43,600 bases of DNA from Oscillospiraceae bacterium (GTDB lineage: Bacteria > Bacillota > Clostridia > Oscillospirales > Oscillospiraceae). Under the pieces are notes generated by a model, which was not told the DNA's origin, searched no databases, and saw only the letters and a list, made by a program, of their open reading frames with translations. The position numbers were made by a program, and so were the translations under genes. The stretch lies in NCBI GenBank assembly GCA_015068155.1, contig SVLC01000012.1, forward strand, positions 1 through 43,600, given 5' to 3'. Below are positions 33,270 through 39,074 of this stretch, in pieces. Position 1 is the stretch's first letter, and each line of letters opens with the position of its first letter.

Positions 33270-33642
33270 GCGTGTCCTCCACCAGCTGGGTCAGCATTTT
33301 TTCCAATGCGTCCAGCTCGCTTTCGCTACGGGTGCAGATCATGCGAATAACGCTCTTCTTAAATTCATTGTCGCCGGAAAGGGCCTTGCCCACCATGTCG
33401 GCGATTTCTTCATCCCTGTTCCGAGGAATGCGCATATCGCCCTCGCCGGTACGGAGCCACTTTTCGGAAATACCAAATTCCTGGCAAATATCCAATATGG
33501 TTCTGTCGCTGGGAGTTACAGAGTTAATTTCATATCCTCCGACGGTATTGCGTTTCAGGCCCAGCCTGTCAGCAAAAGCCTGCTGCGTAAGGCCCTTTTG
33601 TTTTCTAACTTCTTTAATTCTTTCGCCAATCGTATCGTGCAT
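33241..33642 (-). CDS. CI-type phage repressor (XRE family)
   Basis: A 133-residue repressor. The N-terminal HTH is clear: IGERIKEVRKQKGLTQQAFA followed by DRLGLKRNTVGGYEIN and SDRTILDICQEFGISEKWLR, the usual form in Gram-positive prophages. A linker (GEGDMRIPRNRDEE) leads to a helical C-terminal part that could mediate dimerisation. There is no LexA-like peptidase domain, so it is not self-cleaved and relief would need an antirepressor or protease. It is transcribed leftward from the promoter at 33673-33701 and faces the divergent early promoter and operators. Confidence 0.92.
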   Translation of the reverse strand: MHDTIGERIKEVRKQKGLTQQAFADRLGLKRNTVGGYEINSVTPSDRTILDICQEFGISEKWLRTGEGDMRIPRNRDEEIADMVGKALSGDNEFKKSVIRMICTRSESELDALEKMLTQLVEDTQKNKDQAGA

Positions 33643-33672
33643 TTAATTGCCTCCTTTCATATTGGTAATGCT

Positions 33673-33701
33673 ATCGTAGCACCCGTTTTTCATTTTGTCA
33701 A
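33673..33701 (-). promoter_or_regulatory. Repressor promoter (leftward)
   Basis: TTGACA (33696-33701), 17 bases, TACGAT (33673-33678) on the minus strand, about 30 bases before the repressor start. It lies back to back with the rightward promoter, 8 bases from the first operator. Confidence 0.8.
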
Positions 33702-33708
33702 GAAAAAA

Positions 33709-33764
33709 TGTCTATTGAATAGACAAAATAACGCTTGACAAAAGTCTGTGACAGACTTATAATG
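33709..33764 (+). promoter_or_regulatory. Rightward early promoter with operators
   Basis: TTGACA (33736-33741), exactly 17 bases, TATAAT (33759-33764), a perfect consensus. The spacer is filled by a perfect palindrome AAGTCTGT-g-ACAGACTT (33743-33759). A second inverted repeat TGTCTA-N6-TAGACA (33709-33726) lies between this and the repressor promoter. Both share the core GTCT/AGAC and are likely repressor operators. The predicted transcript starts with a perfect 9-base hairpin (GCAATCAAC/GTTGATTGC, 33771-33795). Confidence 0.85.
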
Positions 33765-33813
33765 GTCTTGCAATCAACAAATAGTGTTGATTGCACGGCG
33801 TTCGGCACAGAAC

Positions 33814-33850
33814 AAAAAGAAACCGCCCGTGATTAGACACGAACGGTTCC
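33814..33850 (-). terminator. Terminator of the nuclease gene
   Basis: On the minus strand the stem AACCGTTCGTG/CACGGGCGGTT (mismatch of two in the middle) with loop TCTAAT is followed by TTCTTTTTG. It lies about 10 bases after the nuclease stop and keeps its transcript from reaching the repressor operators. Confidence 0.75.
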
Positions 33851-33860
33851 CTATGGTGCA

Positions 33861-35021
33861 TCAGCTATCAGGGTGCCACCGATAAGCCCTACGAAACCCG
33901 GCAGCCTCTGCTTCGCGCGTTGTCCATGCATAAAAAGAGCCAGTCTTCCCCGCAATTTCCACACGGTCATATTGTTGATCGAATGGAAGATGGTATATTT
34001 TTTCGCCTTCCTTCGATATGTTGCATTTTATCATCGGATAGTCCCTTATCTTGCAATTCTCGATAATGCCGATTTTCAAATGGTCAGCGCATTTCTTTGC
34101 CAAGTCGGACACCGAAGCAGATGTAACAAACAAACCCTTGTATTCACGTTCCGGGTGTTGGCATTGAAGTATCGTTACACTTCCACACAATTGGCAAATG
34201 TGTTTTTCGTGAACAGTTTTCTCTTTTGCCCAGCGCTTGCATTGAATTACTAAGGTTGCGCCCTTCTTTGCGGCTAAAAGATCCCGTCCCATATCCTCTA
34301 ATCCAAGTGTCGCCCCGAGATACTTGACCTTAAACCCCATCTTCTCAAGGCGATATCCGACGTAACGTTCGTACTCGATACCTACTTCCCAAGCGGTCTT
34401 TTTCCGCTTTTTCCATCTATCGAACGCAAGTTGGAACTTGTCTGCCGTACTTAGTTTTTCGTACTCCTCCGGAGATAGCCAGTTTCTGATAACGTCATAT
34501 TCTTCGGATTCGCAAGCCGAAGAAAAGGCCGCTGCTTCTGGAGCTGGAATTTCCTTGAACTCTTCCAGCCAGGGGAAAACCCGCTCATAAGAAAGCAGTT
34601 GATACTGAAGCTGCTTTGCCGTCTGGATGAGTTCTCGCTTTTCCTTAGCAATCTGTTTGACCTCATCTGCCGCTTTTTGAGCAGGACGGCTTTTTAACCT
34701 TAACATTTGGGATACATACATGTCCATCTCATATTTTGCGTCAGCAAACAGTTTTGCGAGAATTGGTCTCGTTTGTTTTGTTTCGCTAACCACCAAATCG
34801 AACAACTTTTTTTCGGATTCCAACTTTTCTCTTTCTTGAATGAGTCGTTTATTTTCCTTTTCGTTGTTTTCGGCATCCGTTCTCGCCTTGTCCAATTTTT
34901 TATCTGCGGTCTCCATCATTTTTTTGGCGTCCCTATATTTGCTAAAAATAAAAAATGCTGCAATCAGCAGAATGATCAAGCAAATTGCATAAAACTCACC
35001 TGGCTCAAACTCCACAATCAT
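33861..35021 (-). CDS. Membrane-anchored Mrr-like restriction endonuclease, candidate defence protein
   Basis: A protein of about 386 residues with four parts. First, an N-terminal membrane helix (YAICLIILLIAAFFIFSKY, residues about 9-27). Second, a long coiled coil with many Lys/Glu (about 30-140). Third, a PD-(D/E)XK nuclease fold of the Mrr/DUF2034 kind (about 210-330): GIEYERYVGYRLEKMGF, then GLEDMGRDLLAA with the catalytic Asp near 246, then LVIQCKRWAKEKTV with Q-x-K near 260. Fourth, a C-terminal tail (KTGSFYAWTTREAEAAGFRR) resembling the end of Ada-type zinc modules but lacking their cysteines. The start is uncertain: ATG 35021, ATG 35042 and GTG 35015 are all possible, and the last has the best-spaced G-rich site. 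It points against the early genes, as typical for a cargo gene. Confidence 0.85.
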   Translation of the reverse strand: MIVEFEPGEFYAICLIILLIAAFFIFSKYRDAKKMMETADKKLDKARTDAENNEKENKRLIQEREKLESEKKLFDLVVSETKQTRPILAKLFADAKYEMDMYVSQMLRLKSRPAQKAADEVKQIAKEKRELIQTAKQLQYQLLSYERVFPWLEEFKEIPAPEAAAFSSACESEEYDVIRNWLSPEEYEKLSTADKFQLAFDRWKKRKKTAWEVGIEYERYVGYRLEKMGFKVKYLGATLGLEDMGRDLLAAKKGATLVIQCKRWAKEKTVHEKHICQLCGSVTILQCQHPEREYKGLFVTSASVSDLAKKCADHLKIGIIENCKIRDYPMIKCNISKEGEKIYHLPFDQQYDRVEIAGKTGSFYAWTTREAEAAGFRRAYRWHPDS

Positions 35022-35083
35022 CCCCCCATTTCTTTTTATCATACCACCCAAATCATCATCCGTCAAGAAAGGAGGCACATCCC

Positions 35084-35236
35084 ATGAGCGAAAAAGAAAA
35101 GCAGCAGTCTGCCAAGATCCTGGAAGCCCTGGATAACCTGGAGGCCGCCAAGGGCCCCGAATATGTCAAAGGCCTGGTAGACGGCATCAACCTGGGCACC
35201 ATCCAGCCCAATAAGGACCAACAGAGCGGCGAGTAA
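35084..35236 (+). CDS. Small early-region protein
   Basis: A 50-residue charged protein (MSEKEKQQSAKILEALDNLE, then KGPEYVKGLVDGINLG). AAAGGAGG lies 9 bases before the ATG, so translation should be good. It is the first plus-strand gene after the rightward promoter, more than 1.3 kb away across the oppositely oriented nuclease gene. Its 3' end overlaps the open frame of the truncated reverse transcriptase by 22 bases. Proteins of this kind are common small unknowns in Clostridia prophages. Confidence 0.75.
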   Translation: MSEKEKQQSAKILEALDNLEAAKGPEYVKGLVDGINLGTIQPNKDQQSGE

Positions 35237-35862
35237 AAGACCAACCACTAACGAAGTTCTTCTATAACATTTCCCACGATCAGCTGAAGGACATCATAAG
35301 CTACCACTTCGGCCACGACCCGGATATATGCTGGCTGTGCAACCTGTTTATTGACAGCACCGAGGGCAAGGGCATTCCGCTGGGCAATCAGATCAACCAG
35401 GGCTTTGCGTTGCTGTACCTGGACGGCATGGACAAGCTGATCAAATGGGAACTGGGCATCGAATACTACGGCAGATATATGGATGATTTCTATTTGATCC
35501 ACCCCAACAAGGAATATCTAAAATACTGCCTGGAAGTCATAACGGCCTATTTGGAAACCCTGGATTTGACCCTTAATGGAAAGACGCAGATTTTTCCCTT
35601 CAAGAACGGCGTCAGCTACCTGGGCTTTCATACCTACATCGCCGCCGATGGTAAGCCGATCCGCCGCCTCAAGAACCAAAACAAGCGCAATGTCCAAAGG
35701 AAGTTTCTGCGCATGGCAAAGCTGGTGGCTGAAGGCAAGCTCCCAATGGAGAAATTCCAAACGTCCTATGGCGCGTGGAAGAACCATATTTCCCATGGAA
35801 ATTGCTACCGGCTTATGCAGCAGACCGATCTAATGGTGTCGCAAATACTAAACCCAAAATAG
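35215..35862 (+). pseudogene. Reverse transcriptase lacking its 5' part
   Basis: The open frame encodes about 215 residues of reverse transcriptase with no start codon at its beginning. It enters at TKFFYNISHDQL, directly after the place where the first catalytic Asp (D-x-x-KFF) belongs, and contains GKGIPLGNQINQGFALLYLD and RYMDDFYLIH (YMDD at 35476-35487). The thumb region with VSYLGFHTYIAADGKPIRRL is also present. The first in-frame TTG or ATG (35410, 35428) would leave out the GIPLG block. The C-terminal half looks like the RTs of diversity-generating or Abi-like elements in Clostridia. No template or variable repeat is visible nearby. Best explained as a remnant produced by a deletion just after the small gene at 35084. 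Confidence 0.85.
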
Positions 35863-35903
35863 AAAAAGCCGCTTTTCCGGGGGTAGGAGCCCGGAAAAGC
35901 GGC
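35863..35903 (-). terminator. Perfect 14-base hairpin at the end of the RT remnant
   Basis: GCCGCTTTTCCGGG (35868-35881) pairs with CCCGGAAAAGCGGC (35890-35903) around an 8-base loop. The T tract needed for termination is present only on the minus strand. For plus-strand genes it would be a structure without U tract, and the early genes continue 50 bases later. Confidence 0.7.
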
Positions 35904-35955
35904 ACACGGGATATACAGCTGTCCCAATTATATAAATGATTGGAGAAAAAGTCAA

Positions 35956-36213
35956 ATGAAAACTTACATTGATCTTCTGCTCGTGGAAGACGAAGAAAAC
36001 ACACAGCACTTGGTTTCCGCCCCATCCCACGAAGCCACCCCGGGCTGTATCGTCCGCTTCATGGGCGGCGCAACCGGTACCGTTGTCAAAAAAGCCTGGA
36101 TAGACGACGAGGACGAAACCTATGATCTGATCGCATCCATCCACCCCATCTTCGAGGCCGAAGCCATCTATCGCCCCGCCTGGAAAAAGGAGGAGCCGGA
36201 TGCACCTGCCTGA
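35956..36213 (+). CDS. Unknown early-region protein
   Basis: An 85-residue protein, acidic with some beta character (MKTYIDLLLVEDEENTQHLV, then GCIVRFMGGATGTVVKKAWI). GGAG precedes the ATG. The gene overlaps the next by 14 bases. Small proteins with 'G..V.F..G..G.V' strands are common in prophage early regions and may bind nucleic acids, but no function can be assigned. Confidence 0.7.
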   Translation: MKTYIDLLLVEDEENTQHLVSAPSHEATPGCIVRFMGGATGTVVKKAWIDDEDETYDLIASIHPIFEAEAIYRPAWKKEEPDAPA

Positions 36214-36409
36214 TTGCTACGAAGCCGACCGCCAGGAAGACCGGCGTCAAGCCCGGTATGATGCCAAATGCGCCCGATATCCCCAGTGCGCTTGTTGCGG
36301 TCGCAGCGTTTACCGTGGCAGCACCTACCGCCGTATCGGAGATTTTTTCTTCTGTGAAGATTGCGACGATGGCAGCGAGGTAGGCGCTGTAGAAGATCTG
36401 TTTGATTAG
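36200..36409 (+). CDS. Small zinc-ribbon protein
   Basis: A 69-residue protein with two Cys pairs (CACCGRSVY and FFCEDCDDG, C-x-x-C twice) that form a treble-clef or ribbon finger after a basic helix (EADRQEDRRQARYDAKCAR). GGAGG lies 6 bases before the ATG, inside the end of the preceding gene. Probably an early-region regulator or adapter. Confidence 0.75.
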   Translation: MHLPDCYEADRQEDRRQARYDAKCARYPQCACCGRSVYRGSTYRRIGDFFFCEDCDDGSEVGAVEDLFD

Positions 36410-36420
36410 GAGGGCTGATT

Positions 36421-36534
36421 ATGTATTGCCGTATCTGTGAATATTGCGGCTCCACCCTTGATCCGGGCGAAATTTGCGATTGCACAAAAGAAACCGACCC
36501 AAAGCCGGAGCCTTCGGCTTTTGATTCTCACTGA
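36421..36534 (+). CDS. Very small Cys-rich protein
   Basis: A 37-residue protein (MYCRICEYCGSTLDPGEICD, ending SAFDSH) with four to five Cys in C-x-x-C and C-x-C patterns, fitting one zinc site. TAGGAGGG lies ahead of the ATG with normal spacing, and the next gene follows after 7 bases. Such one-finger proteins recur at this place, just before the recombination genes, in related prophages (from memory). Confidence 0.7.
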   Translation: MYCRICEYCGSTLDPGEICDCTKETDPKPEPSAFDSH

Positions 36535-36541
36535 GGTGAGT

Positions 36542-37141
36542 ATGGCAGATTTCTATTTCAGAGAGCAGGGCCATGTGTATTTGCTGGACGGTGAGGAATT
36601 GCCCTGCGTTTCCGATCTGTGCCGCTTTATGCACAAAGAGATCTATAAGGATACCCCGGTGTGGCAGATGGAGCAAGCCGCCGCCCGGGGCACCGCTGTC
36701 CACCTTGCAACGGAAGTGCTGGATCGGCAGGGCGCAGCGGACATTGAAGAGGAATATTTGCCCTATTTGCAGGCTTACGCCGCATTCCGCACCCAGCATT
36801 CTGTTTCCTGGGAGCTAATCGAGCAGCCGTTTTATCATCCCGACCATCGCTACGCCGGCACCATTGACCGCTACGGCCTTTTAGATGGCGAGAAAGCCCT
36901 GGTGGATATAAAAACCACCTACACCGTCTATCGCCCTCTGTGCGCCGCGCAGCTGAACCTTTACCGGCTTATGCTGATCGCCCGGGGCTACGACGTGCAG
37001 CGGCTTTACATCCTGCATTTGAAAAAGGACGGCACCTATAAGCTGATCCCATTCCCATTTGATAACGATGTGCCCATGGCACTCATTACCCTTCATAACG
37101 CCCTGCAAAGCAGGAGAAAAAGGAGAAATAAAAATGTCTGA
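36542..37141 (+). CDS. PD-(D/E)XK exonuclease of the RecB/Cas4 type
   Basis: A 199-residue nuclease. The motifs are in order: GTAVHLATEV (His), RYAGTIDRYGLL (catalytic Asp), ALVDIKTTYTVYR (D-x-K) and AQLNLYRLMLIARG (Q-x-x-x-Y), which is the RecB-family layout. A Lys/Arg-rich tail ends the protein. GAGGTGAG precedes the ATG. It overlaps the RecT-like gene by 8 bases; the two would resect and anneal DNA ends, as in the lambda Exo-Bet and RecE-RecT systems. Confidence 0.85.
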   Translation: MADFYFREQGHVYLLDGEELPCVSDLCRFMHKEIYKDTPVWQMEQAAARGTAVHLATEVLDRQGAADIEEEYLPYLQAYAAFRTQHSVSWELIEQPFYHPDHRYAGTIDRYGLLDGEKALVDIKTTYTVYRPLCAAQLNLYRLMLIARGYDVQRLYILHLKKDGTYKLIPFPFDNDVPMALITLHNALQSRRKRRNKNV

Positions 37142-37916
37142 AGAAAAGACTACCAATACCCCCGTAGGGGCCGATGCCCACGTCGGCCCGGAAACAGCCT
37201 CCCAGCCTACCACGCCCCCTTGCCATCCTGAGCGAGCGCAGCGAGTCGAAGGATCCGTTCCCCCTGTTGCCCCGGAAACCGAAGATGTAGGCATCCCCGA
37301 GCCCCAGGAGCCCTTAGCCCTTTCCGTTGCCGTCCCCACGGCGGTCACCATGTGGAACGATCCCAAGATCATGAATCTATCCTTCCGCACCGCCAGAATG
37401 CTTTCCGGCTCCGCCCTGGTGCCGGATACCTACCGCAATTCCCCGGAGAATTGCCTGGTTGCCATCGACCTTGCTAACCGCCTTGGCCTTTCTCCTTTGA
37501 TGGTCATGCAGAACCTGTATGTAGTCAAGGGTAAGCCCGCCTGGTCAGGCTCCTTCTGCGCCGCCGCCGTCAACGGTTCCGGCCGTTTCACAGCCCTGGA
37601 ATTTATCTTCGTGGGCGAGCCCGGCACGCCTTCCTATGGCTGCTATGCCCGGGCCTGCCGCCGCTCCAATGGCTCCGTCTGCGTTTCCGATACCGTCACC
37701 ATGCAGATGGCCCAAAAGGAAGGCTGGCTGAATAAGCCCGGCTCCAAGTGGCAGACCATGCCGGTGCAGATGATGATGTACCGCGCCGCCGCTTTCTTCG
37801 CCCGGGCCCATTGTTCCGATATTCTGCTGGGCATCCCCACCTATGAAGAGGAGCAGGACACCCGGGGTTATGAGGAAGAAGGCAAGCGCACGGTAGTTAC
37901 CCTGAATGCGCAGTAA
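37134..37916 (+). CDS. recT: RecT-like single-strand annealing protein with repeat-derived N-terminus
   Basis: A 260-residue protein. Residues from about 75 are RecT-like: NCLVAIDLANRLGLSPLMVM then QNLYVVKGKPAWSGSF, GSGRFTALEF, and KEGWLNKPGSKWQTMPVQMM then MYRAAAFFARAHC. The first 70 residues are low complexity. Two pieces of that tail are encoded by sequences found as intergenic repeats elsewhere: positions 37161-37190 and 37224-37263 (giving CHPERAQRVEGS). AAGGAGAA precedes the ATG. It overlaps the exonuclease gene, its likely partner. Confidence 0.85.
   Translation: MSEEKTTNTPVGADAHVGPETASQPTTPPCHPERAQRVEGSVPPVAPETEDVGIPEPQEPLALSVAVPTAVTMWNDPKIMNLSFRTARMLSGSALVPDTYRNSPENCLVAIDLANRLGLSPLMVMQNLYVVKGKPAWSGSFCAAAVNGSGRFTALEFIFVGEPGTPSYGCYARACRRSNGSVCVSDTVTMQMAQKEGWLNKPGSKWQTMPVQMMMYRAAAFFARAHCSDILLGIPTYEEEQDTRGYEEEGKRTVVTLNAQ
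37161..37263. repeat. Dispersed repeats embedded in the recT-like coding sequence
   Basis: Positions 37224-37263 match the left half of the MITE-like element at 12021-12060 almost base for base (CATCCTGAGCGAGC, then GAGTCGAAGGATCC, then GTTCCCC); the only differences I see are near aaag/gcag. Positions 37161-37190 (GTAGGGGCCGATGCCC, then ACGTCGGCCC) are a self-complementary segment of the kind seen as another dispersed repeat. Both stay in frame. Confidence 0.8.
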
Positions 37917-37927
37917 GGCGGTGGCCT

Positions 37928-38617
37928 ATGGACGCAAGAGGACAATTTACCTTTTATCGCTCCTATTGGGATGCCATCGAAGAATTGCCGTCCAAATCTC
38001 AGCTTCCCATTCTCAAAGCCATCATTCGCTATGCTCTGTTCGGCGAAGAGCCTTCCAATCTGCCGTCTACCTGCCGCGCTGTCTTTTTGCTTGTGAAACC
38101 CACGTTGGATTCCAGTAGGAAGAAAGCAGCAAGCGGCAAGCAAGGCGGCAAGACCCCAAAAGCAAACGCCAAGCAAACGGAAAGCAAACCTTTATCACCA
38201 GATAAGCAAACCGCAAGCGAGAAAGAGAACGAGAACGAGAAAGAGAATGAGGTAGAGATAGAGGGAGAGAAAGAAAAGAAGCACCCCGCCCTGATCTGTG
38301 ACGGCAAATGCTTCACTTCCTTTTTTGATGCCTACCCCAATAAGCGCAAGCGGGATGATGCCTGGGAAAAGTGGAAGGCATTAAACCCGGATCACGCCAC
38401 GGTGGATCAGATCATGTCCGCCGTGGCCGCCTGGAAGCAGTCCACCCAGTGGACAGAGGATGGCGGCCGCTTTATCCCCTTGGCCGTTAACTTCCTCGGC
38501 GACAGCGGCTATTGGCTCACGCCGCCCACGGTTCCCCCTGCCACCGGCACCCCCCGCCAGCTGGACGAGGACGAAGTGGCGGCCATCCATCGGATGCTAC
38601 AGGAGGATGCCCTATGA
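37928..38617 (+). CDS. Replisome-organiser-like phage replication protein
   Basis: A 229-residue protein. The N-terminal domain (RGQFTFYRSYWDAIEELPSK, then QLPILKAIIRYALFG, then KPTLDSSRKKAASGKQGG) is the DUF6291-like fold seen in Gram-positive phage replication proteins. A linker of about 40 residues is almost only Lys, Glu and Asn (ENENEKENEVEIEGEKEKK). The C-terminal part (FFDAYPNKRKRDDAWEKWKA, then a FIPLAVNFL strand) is typical of DnaD-like or O-like phage initiators. The linker DNA (38216-38281) is a purine-only-like GAGAAN repeat. It follows recT by 11 bases and overlaps the next gene (ATGA). Confidence 0.8.
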   Translation: MDARGQFTFYRSYWDAIEELPSKSQLPILKAIIRYALFGEEPSNLPSTCRAVFLLVKPTLDSSRKKAASGKQGGKTPKANAKQTESKPLSPDKQTASEKENENEKENEVEIEGEKEKKHPALICDGKCFTSFFDAYPNKRKRDDAWEKWKALNPDHATVDQIMSAVAAWKQSTQWTEDGGRFIPLAVNFLGDSGYWLTPPTVPPATGTPRQLDEDEVAAIHRMLQEDAL

Positions 38618-38781
38618 AACACGGTAAGAACCCAACCAGGGCGCAGAAAATGCTGATGCTGGGGCGCAAACTTGACCCCTCTATGTGGCTGGTGGTCAAA
38701 GATACCCCGGATCGCCTGGAGCTTGTCCACCGCCACTTCGATAAGACTACTAAGATCGTACCCAAAGAGGTGCAGCCATGA
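38614..38781 (+). CDS. Small basic early-region protein
   Basis: A 55-residue basic protein (MKHGKNPTRAQKMLMLGRKL, then WLVVKDTPDRLELVHRHFDK, then TTKIVPK), a common prophage small unknown often placed directly after the replication initiator. AGGAGG precedes the ATG, which overlaps the previous stop (ATGA). The basic N-terminus may contact DNA or RNA. Confidence 0.75.
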   Translation: MKHGKNPTRAQKMLMLGRKLDPSMWLVVKDTPDRLELVHRHFDKTTKIVPKEVQP

Positions 38782-38849
38782 ACACACTACTCAACTACCC
38801 CGGTGCAAAGTGGGGGATGGCGAGGCAGATCGCTATGGAGGGAATATGA
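38778..38849 (+). pseudogene. 5' relic of a D12-class adenine DNA methylase
   Basis: A 23-codon frame (MNTLLNYPGAKWGMARQIA, then MEGI and stop). LNYPGAKW is the AdoMet-binding N-terminal motif of Dam/D12 N6-adenine methyltransferases, which should continue with SYLEPFFGSGAVFF. Here the frame ends at 38849, overlapping the ATG of the next gene. The rest of the methylase is missing, so the gene was cut by a replacement that put the Lar-like gene behind its first 20 codons. Confidence 0.75.
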
Positions 38850-39064
38850 AAGAAAAAAACAAAAAGGAAAAACCTGTTCCGAAAAAATGCGTATGCGGCA
38901 AGGGGGGGATAATCGTGAAAAGCCGATTCGGCAAAATGGTTACTTGCCCCGATCCGTTGAAATGTTCTGCGAACCTGAGAACGATGTGGAACAGCCACGA
39001 AGAATCCGCCATCGTAGAATGGAACGGACTGGTGGATTCATACGCGTTCCGAAACAAAACTTGA
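38846..39064 (+). CDS. Lar-like restriction-alleviation protein
   Basis: A 72-residue protein. A Lys-rich start (MKEKNKKEKPVPKK) is followed by CVCGKGGIIVKSRFGKMVTC, then PDPLKCSANLRTMWNSHEES and AIVEWNGLV. This pattern of zinc-ligand Cys, a Cys in the middle and the A-I-x-x-WN ending is that of the Lar/restriction-alleviation family that lowers host restriction of phage DNA. GAGGG precedes the ATG. It stands between the broken adenine methylase and an intact cytosine methylase, a fitting place for an anti-restriction gene. Confidence 0.7.
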   Translation: MKEKNKKEKPVPKKCVCGKGGIIVKSRFGKMVTCPDPLKCSANLRTMWNSHEESAIVEWNGLVDSYAFRNKT

Positions 39065-39074
39065 GGGATGCAAT

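Noticed and set aside
35215..35236. Programmed -1 frameshift joining the 50-residue protein to the reverse transcriptase
   Set aside because: The frames do overlap by 22 bases in the right phase, but there is no slippery heptamer in the overlap, and the RT part would still lack its first catalytic Asp.
35215..36540. Template/variable repeat pair of a diversity-generating element near the RT remnant
   Set aside because: I saw no near-identical segment pair differing at A positions around the remnant, and no C-type-lectin or SUMF1-like target gene in the window.
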